DNA of 27,673 nt from CAYUNT01 sp964446285 (GTDB lineage: Bacteria > Sumerlaeota > Sumerlaeia > SLMS01 > CAYUNT01). Shown here piece by piece: positions 1 to 5,503 of this stretch (position 1 is the stretch's first letter; every line of letters begins with the position of its first letter). The stretch covers positions 1-27,673 of the forward strand of contig CAYUNT010000037.1 of assembly GCA_964446285.1 (NCBI GenBank). Reading direction: 5' to 3'. The notes beneath the pieces are model-generated. The model searched no databases. It was given only the letters and a program-made list of their open reading frames with translations, and was not told where the DNA came from. Both the position numbers and the translations under genes were made by a program.

Positions 1-57
1 GGTGAGTTGTGTGTGGTGAGCGAAGAGGGGGGAAATCTGTAACTTTCGCGCCAACAT

Positions 58-102
58 AGTCCTGAGGGTCCCTTATGTCTTTTTAGTCCTTTGGGTCCTT
101 AA
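58..102. repeat. Five tandem degenerate nonamers (GTCC class)
   Basis: Five consecutive 9-base units lie exactly in phase: AGTCCTGAG, GGTCCCTTA, TGTCTTTTT, AGTCCTTTG, GGTCCTTAA. The core GTCC/GTCT stays at the same position in each unit while the tail drifts. No gene overlaps them; they lie downstream of the recJ stop. Function unknown. Confidence 0.7.
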
Positions 103-139
103 CTTTTTTCCAGCCACCACCTGCATTTCTTTCTTCCCG

Positions 140-188
140 CTCGCAACTCACAACTCACAACCCACAACTCTCTGTTCCCAACTCCCAA
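140..188. repeat. Heptanucleotide array A (CTCACAA class)
   Basis: Seven 7-base units in phase, starting CTCGCAA, CTCACAA, CTCACAA, CCCACAA and ending TTCCCAA, CTCCCAA. The array sits 10 bases downstream of the recJ stop. The same unit recurs at 12235-12269, and its reverse complement at 2380-2442. The rest of 1-198 is low-complexity sequence with no gene I can support. Confidence 0.75.
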
Positions 189-198
189 CGCTCCTCTC

Positions 199-1959
199 TC
201 ACCCCCCCGCCCTCATCGCCTTGGCCTCAAGTTCCACGCTGTTGCCGCCTCGCCATTCATCCACGCGCGGCACAAAGGCCACATCGAGATTTTCCCATGC
301 CGCCTCGCACTCATCCGCCGCGTCGGCCATATTGAAGCCAATCACGCCAAACCGCCGCCCACCCGCCTCAATGTCCAAACGCAGATGGCGTTCGCCCACG
401 ATACGCGGCGTATTGGCCAGCCGCGCAGATCGCAACGCCAGCACCGGCTCCGGATTTTCCTGTCCGAACGGCTCGAGCGACCGCAGCCCTTCCGCCAGCG
501 CCAAGTCGATTTCCGCCGCAGTTACTTCCACATCCACCTCAAGCGCGGCCGCTTCCATGCGTTCCTTCATCGAATCGCGCGCGTGTTCATTGATCGCCTG
601 GCGGAATCCGGGCACTTCTTTTCGCATCAGGCGCAATCCCGCCGCCGAGGCATGGCCGCCAAAACTCAGCAAATAGCCGCCGCAGGCCGCGAGCGCGCTA
701 TGGATGTCGTATCCGCAAAACGACCGCGCCGAACCGCGCGCAAAGTCTCGATCGAGCGCCAGCACAATCACGGGACGCCCAAACCGGTCCGCCAGGCGCG
801 CGGCCACAATTCCCAGCACGCCTTCGTGCCAGCCCTCGCCCTCGGCCACAAGCACCGTATCGGTTTCCGGATCGCCCCGCCGCTGGAGAAGTTCCATTGA
901 GTCCTGCAAAATCCCCTTCTCAAGCGACCGGCGTTCATCATTGAGCCGATTGAGAGTGCGCGCCAGCTCCCCCGCCGCTCGCGGATCCTCTTCCAGGAGC
1001 AATTGCAGGCCCAATTCCGGCTCGCTCGTCCGCCCCGCCGCATTCAACCGCGGCGCCAGGATAAAATTGACCGTATAGGAAGTCGGCGCCTTCTCGCCCC
1101 ATCCAGCCAGTTCGAGCAGCGCCCGCAATCCCGAGCGGCGCGTCCGCCCAAGCCGGTCCAGGCCCCAGCGCGCCAGCACGCGGTTTTCACCGCGCAATGA
1201 CACAATATCCGCCACCGTCCCGAGCGCCACCAGATCAAGCAGATCCCCGAGAATCGCCCGTCCTCGATCCGCCTCGACGCCCGCCACACGCAGCGTCGCG
1301 TGCGCCAGTTTGAACGCCACACCCACGCCCGAAAGCCTTCCGTGCGGATAATACGCTTTCGCGCGGTTTGGATTCACCACCGCCACCGCGTCCGGTTCTT
1401 CGTCGCCCGATTGATGGTGATCTGTGACAACAACATCCATGCCCTTGGCGCGCGCGTAGGCAACCTCATCGAGCGCCGTGATGCCGGTGTCCACCGTGAC
1501 GATTAGTTTGGCTCCGCGCGCGGCGCAAAGGTCCAGCGCCTCGGACGACAAGCCATATCCCTCGCGCAAACGATGCGGAATGTAATGAAACGCGTCGCCT
1601 CCAAGCGCCCGCAGCGTCAGAAGCATTACGGCTGTGGCCGTCAGCCCATCCGCATCATAATCGCCAAACACGCAAATCCGTTCATGATCGCGCAGCGCGC
1701 GCGCCACCCGCTGCGCCGCCAGTTCCATCCCTTCCAGTTCAAATGGATCGATCAGGTCCGAGAGGCGCGGATTCAAAAATGCCCGCGCCGCTTCCGGCGT
1801 GTCGAATCCACGCGCCGTCAATACGCGCGCCACAACCGGGTGAATAGCCAGCGCCTGCGCCAGCGCCGCCTCGCGGCCCGGTTCGCGTTCCGCTTCGGCA
1901 AGCGGACGCGCAATCACCCAGCGGCCTGATGGATTGGGACGTGATGAGTAAGGATTCAT
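199..1959 (-). CDS. recJ: RecJ single-stranded-DNA-specific 5'-3' exonuclease
   Basis: RecJ degrades single-stranded DNA 5' to 3' in recombinational repair, mismatch repair and stalled-fork processing, in the cytoplasm. The 586-residue length is close to the usual 560-580. The DHH phosphoesterase motifs are visible in order: GDYDADG at about residues 99-105, VDTG at about 156-159, and the signature DHH at 180-182. A GTVADIV block follows near 247, and the DHHA1 motif GGHASAAG lies in the C-terminal half. The last ~120 residues match the position of the RecJ OB-fold that binds ssDNA. The ATG at 1959 gives a full N-terminus starting MNPYSSRPNP; a GGAG lies rather far upstream (about 13 bases), so the ribosome site is weak. 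It follows the small protein at 2044-2358 by 84 bases on the same strand and may be co-transcribed with it. Confidence 0.95.
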   Translation of the reverse strand: MNPYSSRPNPSGRWVIARPLAEAEREPGREAALAQALAIHPVVARVLTARGFDTPEAARAFLNPRLSDLIDPFELEGMELAAQRVARALRDHERICVFGDYDADGLTATAVMLLTLRALGGDAFHYIPHRLREGYGLSSEALDLCAARGAKLIVTVDTGITALDEVAYARAKGMDVVVTDHHQSGDEEPDAVAVVNPNRAKAYYPHGRLSGVGVAFKLAHATLRVAGVEADRGRAILGDLLDLVALGTVADIVSLRGENRVLARWGLDRLGRTRRSGLRALLELAGWGEKAPTSYTVNFILAPRLNAAGRTSEPELGLQLLLEEDPRAAGELARTLNRLNDERRSLEKGILQDSMELLQRRGDPETDTVLVAEGEGWHEGVLGIVAARLADRFGRPVIVLALDRDFARGSARSFCGYDIHSALAACGGYLLSFGGHASAAGLRLMRKEVPGFRQAINEHARDSMKERMEAAALEVDVEVTAAEIDLALAEGLRSLEPFGQENPEPVLALRSARLANTPRIVGERHLRLDIEAGGRRFGVIGFNMADAADECEAAWENLDVAFVPRVDEWRGGNSVELEAKAMRAGG

Positions 1960-2043
1960 GGATTCGATTCGCGCTCCGGCCCGTCCTTCCTCTACTTAAA
2001 TGGCACGAAAGGCGCGCCTTTTCCTGCCAAATTGAGTTTTATA

Positions 2044-2358
2044 TCACTCCTTTCCCGAGCGGTCAACCGTCGCGGGGGCTTGGGCGCCGGCAGGTTTATC
2101 ATCTCCAGCCTGGGCTTCGCCGGAATTGGCGCCGCCCGAGTTCGCCGTTGCCTTCGATTCGCCGCCGCCCGAGCGCAAGGCTTCTTCCGCCTCGACCGCC
2201 TGGCGGAAGAGTTCTTCGGCGCGTTCTTGCGCAGCGCGTTCCCGCTCGGCCCTGCGGCGGCGGGCATCGCGCATTAGCATCCACACCAGCCAGCCGACGG
2301 AGAGCGTCAGCCCGAGGTAAATGTAACTCGATGTCTGGGTCAGCAGGTCCATGTTCAT
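2044..2358 (-). CDS. Small single-pass membrane protein with coiled coil, unknown function
   Basis: I do not recognise a family. The 104-residue protein has one hydrophobic segment at about residues 11-29 (YIYLGLTLSVGWLVWMLM), followed at once by an Arg-rich stretch (RDARRRRAERER), which predicts an N-out, C-in topology. Residues ~33-62 are rich in Glu, Arg and Ala with heptad spacing, a likely short coiled coil, and the tail is Gly/Ala/Ser-rich and probably disordered. The plan is like that of small YajC- or AtpZ-type membrane scaffolds, but no signature is seen. It lies directly upstream of recJ on the same strand. Two other frames are open over the same bases; I prefer this one because only it gives a sensible membrane segment followed by positive charges. 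The start could be M1 or M3; neither has a clear Shine-Dalgarno. Confidence 0.55.
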   Translation of the reverse strand: MNMDLLTQTSSYIYLGLTLSVGWLVWMLMRDARRRRAERERAAQERAEELFRQAVEAEEALRSGGGESKATANSGGANSGEAQAGDDKPAGAQAPATVDRSGKE

Positions 2359-2379
2359 ACGCGCGCGAGGGCAGGAAGA

Positions 2380-2442
2380 GTTGCGGGTTGTGGGTTGTGG
2401 GTTGTGAGTTGTGGGATCAGAGATGAGGGTTATGAGTTCTGC
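2380..2442. repeat. Heptanucleotide array B (GTTGTGG class, inverse of array A)
   Basis: Nine 7-base units in phase: GTTGCGG, GTTGTGG, GTTGTGG, GTTGTGA, GTTGTGG, then the drifted GATCAGA, GATGAGG, GTTATGA, GTTCTGC. This is the reverse complement of the CTCACAA class at 140-188. It lies in the divergent gap between the small membrane protein and the glycosyltransferase, where promoters for both would be expected. The reading frame is open through it into the glycosyltransferase, but I treat that extension as non-coding. Confidence 0.75.
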
Positions 2443-2619
2443 GGAGGGGATCCCCCTTCAAACTCAGGCGCTGGAAGGAGTGTCCGGTTGACACTCCATA
2501 CTCCGCAACGCAAAACCTGCTTTGGCGGGGGCATTCATGCGCGTCATGAGACTGCAAGGCGAGTTGCCAGCGCGCGCTTTTCGCCGATTTTCCTCCCCCG
2601 TTCGATTGCCGCGAATCCC

Positions 2620-4149
2620 ATGAGCCGCATCGCCATCATCGGAACAGGACCGCTTCTCGAATCGGGCGTTCGCTTTTTCAGCGGACAGGGCCTGCGCACA
2701 TGGCATTTTGCGCGCCCGCTTCTCGATGACAGCCACGAGGTTCTCCTGCTCACGCACCCGATTGACGACCGCGCCTTCCAATCCGGGCGCGATCCGGCGG
2801 CGCGTCCGGCGCGATTCCAGGGATTCGACTACATCGCCCTCCAGACAAATAACGAAACCGTGATATTGCCGGAAATCGAACGCCGCCTGGCCGAGTTCCG
2901 CCCGGACGCTGTGTTTGGAATCAATCCCTTCGCCGCGTATCTCGCCTGCCGCCAGCGCCTGCGTGTCCCCGTCTGGGCCGATCTCAACGGCTATGTGCCC
3001 GCCGAAGGCCAGACGCATTGCCGCCTCTACGGCAGCGACGAGCACCTTGAACATTTCTGGCGCATGGAAATGCAGGCGGCGCGGCGCGCGGACCGCATTT
3101 CGACCGCCACGCGCCGCCAGCGCCTGGCCACGCTCGGGGAATTGGCCATCGCCGGGCGCCTCAACCGCCATAACGCCGAATATCTCGATTTTGTCACATG
3201 GATTCCCGAGGCCGTGGCCGAACGCTACGCCAATTTCCAAGCGCCGCCGCCGTTTATGCGCGGGAAAAGCGTGGGCGTTCCCGCAGACGCATTTATTCTT
3301 TTGTGGTCCGGCGGATTCAACACATGGACCGATGTGGACACGATGCACGGGGCGCTTGAACGAGTAATGGCCGCGCATCCCAATTTCCATTTCGCCGCCA
3401 CGGGCGGGGCAATCGCCGGACACGACGAGAAAACCTTCGAGCGATTCCGCGCCCTGGCCGCCGCCTCGCCCTTCGCCGCGCGCTATCACTTGCTCGGATG
3501 GGTCGAGCCAGAAACGGTTGATGCTCTGTATGGCGAATCCGATTTGGGCATCAGCCTCGATGCCATGAATTACGAATCGATGTTTGGCGCGCGACATCGT
3601 CTGCTTTGCATGATGGGCGCGGGTTTGCCCGTTCTGACCACGCGCGGAACAGAAATCGCCGAAGACATCGAGATGGCGGGCGTCGGACTGATTGCCCCGC
3701 CTGGCGATCCGGCGGCGCTGGCCGAACGCATCGAATGGGCCATCGCAAATCGCGGCGCGCATCTGGGCAAGGCGGACGAAAGCGGCCGCGCGGAACGCGG
3801 AGAAAACCAAGGCGGCAACAGTGCTTTGCGCGATCTGGCTCGCCGCGGGCGAGAATGGGCGCTTTCGGAATTCCCCTGCGACCGCACCACCGCAGAACCG
3901 CGCCGATGGGCGCGCGAGCCGCGCTTCGCACCCGACAACGCCGAACGCCTTCGTATTGCGCGCGAACAAAACCTCGCGCCAGAGATACCGCTCGAGCGTG
4001 TGGTTCTCCATTCGCTCGACGATCTGCTTTCTTCCTGCGACCGCGAGATATACGATGCCCTTCGCCGCGACGAACGCGATTTGCGCGCCATCCGCGCCAA
4101 ACCCATCTGGCGCATCGCCCGCTGCATCAAAAGGCTGTTTCGTCCATAA
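2620..4149 (+). CDS. GT-B fold glycosyltransferase (GT4-like)
   Basis: A cytoplasmic glycosyltransferase, probably for surface polysaccharide or glycoprotein glycans; donor and acceptor cannot be told. With the start at 2620 it has 509 residues. The N-terminal Rossmann half opens MSRIAIIGTGP and contains DAVFGINPFAAYLACR and VWADLNGY. The C-terminal half has LWSGGFNTWTD, a nucleotide-sugar-binding region LLGWVEPETVDALYGESDLGIS, and the GT4-like motif LPVLTTRGTEIAEDIE with GVGLIAPPGDPAALAE after it (about residues 335-370). The tail KPIWRIARCIKRLFRP is basic and amphipathic, typical of membrane-associated glycosyltransferases. The frame is open 75 codons further upstream, but that part runs through heptamer array B and shows no protein-like composition, so I take the ATG before the Rossmann strand. 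No good Shine-Dalgarno is visible. It is monocistronic and convergent with the pseudopilin gene. Confidence 0.8.
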   Translation: MSRIAIIGTGPLLESGVRFFSGQGLRTWHFARPLLDDSHEVLLLTHPIDDRAFQSGRDPAARPARFQGFDYIALQTNNETVILPEIERRLAEFRPDAVFGINPFAAYLACRQRLRVPVWADLNGYVPAEGQTHCRLYGSDEHLEHFWRMEMQAARRADRISTATRRQRLATLGELAIAGRLNRHNAEYLDFVTWIPEAVAERYANFQAPPPFMRGKSVGVPADAFILLWSGGFNTWTDVDTMHGALERVMAAHPNFHFAATGGAIAGHDEKTFERFRALAAASPFAARYHLLGWVEPETVDALYGESDLGISLDAMNYESMFGARHRLLCMMGAGLPVLTTRGTEIAEDIEMAGVGLIAPPGDPAALAERIEWAIANRGAHLGKADESGRAERGENQGGNSALRDLARRGREWALSEFPCDRTTAEPRRWAREPRFAPDNAERLRIAREQNLAPEIPLERVVLHSLDDLLSSCDREIYDALRRDERDLRAIRAKPIWRIARCIKRLFRP

Positions 4150-4171
4150 GGGGGTAGAGTATTGGGAGAGA

Positions 4172-4290
4172 AGAAGTGACCAGTGGACAGTGGGCAGTGA
4201 GCGGTATCTACCCGTTTTTCTTTTCCTATCTACGGTTTTGACCTATCGCGCTCTTAACTGAACACTGCCCACTGTTCACTGACCACTGGC
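4172..4290. repeat. Inverted pair of heptamer arrays C (CAGTGNN / CACTGNN)
   Basis: The left arm (4172-4206) has units ending in CAGTG: ACCAGTG, GACAGTG, GGCAGTG. The right arm (4256-4290) has CACTGCC, CACTGTT, CACTGAC, CACTGGC. The arms are reverse complements with a 13-base perfect core (CACTGCCCACTGT), so they can pair across a spacer of roughly 50-60 bases. They lie in the gap between two convergent genes. The right-arm unit recurs in array D upstream of the CorA-like gene. Confidence 0.75.
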
Positions 4291-4302
4291 CATAAAAGCC
4301 TT

Positions 4303-4332
4303 CCGCCCGCCGGAGGGCAGACCGGCGGGCGG
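4303..4332 (-). terminator. GC-rich palindrome, possible terminator of the pseudopilin gene
   Basis: A perfect 11-base inverted repeat, CCGCCCGCCGG at 4303-4313 and CCGGCGGGCGG at 4322-4332, with an 8-base loop. On the minus strand the stem is followed after a few bases by CTTTTA, a short T-run, so it could end transcription from the pseudopilin gene 39 bases upstream. It may instead be a REP-like palindrome. Confidence 0.5.
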
Positions 4333-4371
4333 AGCGAGGACACTGAGAAACTGTGCTATGTAGCGCCGTGA

Positions 4372-5064
4372 CTAGAAGTTGGTGTAGCGGGTGCGAACCA
4401 CGTCGCCGTCGCTGATCGTGCCGTTCGTCGGATCATACTTCTGGATCGTTTGCGGCCATGTTGTAGTGCCGATGCCAACAGCGCCCATCGGGCTGTCCAG
4501 AGCGTCGAAATCTTTGTCCGGGCTGAAGGAAAGCAGAGTGAAGTTCTTTTGCATGTCGATGTTTTCTGGCATTTCAGCAAACAAAGTGCTGTCCGTGGCA
4601 GCTCTCGCCACCGCATCATGCCAAGGCCCGCCCCAGTAAAAGAGGACCTGTGCATCGCGCGGATTGTCTTTGGCCCAGCCCATGACCAATGTGCTGGATT
4701 CCACGTTGAAGGGGTCCTGGAAAATGCTGGTGATATAGGCAATGGGGGTTGTGATGGGGATAAGGCGAAGAATGGGAGGGTTCACAGGAGCCGTGCCGCC
4801 ACCGCCACTTTTTACCTGAGTGGTCTGCACCGTGGGCATAATGATATAATCGCACGGAGGATAGGCGTTGTGATCTGTGAAGTATGCTTCGAGGGCGGTG
4901 ACCACGCTGCGCATGTCGGCCTTTACGCGGCTGACTTTCGAGCGTGTTTGCGCCTCGAGGAAGTTCGGGATGGCGATGGCGGCCAGGATGGCAATGATGG
5001 CCACCACGATGAGGAGTTCGATCAGGGTGAATCCTGACCAGCGGGTGGAACGACGCTCACGCAT
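4372..5064 (-). CDS. Type II/IV pseudopilin (GspG/PilE-like prepilin)
   Basis: A prepilin processed by a prepilin peptidase and built into a pilus or pseudopilus. The N-terminus has the class III signal: a short basic leader (MRERRSTRWSG), cleavage at G/F before FTLIELLIVVAIIAI, with the conserved Glu at mature position 5, then the hydrophobic helix that anchors the subunit. The stretch FLEAQTRSKVSRVKADM and TALEAYFTDHNAYPP follow, the usual start of the globular head in GspG-like proteins. At 230 residues the head is longer than classical GspG (about 140), a type common in uncultivated lineages that carry many pseudopilins. A good ribosome site, GGAGG at 5073-5077, lies 8 bases upstream of the ATG. 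The gene is alone here; no secretion ATPase, platform protein or prepilin peptidase is next to it. Confidence 0.88.
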   Translation of the reverse strand: MRERRSTRWSGFTLIELLIVVAIIAILAAIAIPNFLEAQTRSKVSRVKADMRSVVTALEAYFTDHNAYPPCDYIIMPTVQTTQVKSGGGGTAPVNPPILRLIPITTPIAYITSIFQDPFNVESSTLVMGWAKDNPRDAQVLFYWGGPWHDAVARAATDSTLFAEMPENIDMQKNFTLLSFSPDKDFDALDSPMGAVGIGTTTWPQTIQKYDPTNGTISDGDVVRTRYTNF

Positions 5065-5503
5065 GGGAAAAGCCTCCGTAAAGTTTTTCAGGAGTTGAAT
5101 TCGGCATCCCTAGAAGGATGAACCGTGGTTGAGAAGGTCGCTTGGGCGGAATAAACGTTTAAGCCAACTCGCCACAAAATAAGTGAACTCTTTTTTACCT
5201 CCTTTTGCAAGCATGACTAGAAGTGACTACCTCAGGTCTCCCTCACAAACTGTGGCTTTAGGCTAGTCAGCCCCCCGCCGATAAAATCAAGAGCAAAATC
5301 GAGGCCAAGCGCAATTATTTTTCACATGTCTTCGCCCGCTGCAAAAAATGAGATTCGCCCCGTCTTCGCCAAACGCCATGCCAGGCATCCTCCCCGGATT
5401 GACTTTCCCGCGCCCCCGCAAGCATACATTCACCGCCGACCTCTGGTGGTTTGGGCGTCCCGCCCAAGATTCTTTCTTGTGTTTTTAGATAGCCAGCAAC
5501 CCG
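5065..5503. other. Divergent intergenic region, no gene seen
   Basis: This 439-base gap lies between the divergent pseudopilin and radical SAM genes and must hold the promoters of both. It includes the pseudopilin Shine-Dalgarno (5073-5077). On the minus strand AAAAGGAGGT (5197-5206) is a near-perfect Shine-Dalgarno match without a start codon at the right distance. I see no RNA gene and could not assign promoters with confidence. Confidence 0.5.

Noticed and set aside
2395..2619. 75-codon open extension upstream of the glycosyltransferase
   Set aside because: It translates heptamer array B and following spacer, has no protein-like composition, and the Rossmann strand begins at the ATG at 2620.
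2464..4011. 515-codon open frame on the minus strand opposite the glycosyltransferase
   Set aside because: It is antisense to a clear GT-B enzyme, has no motif, and long antisense frames are expected in GC-rich genes.
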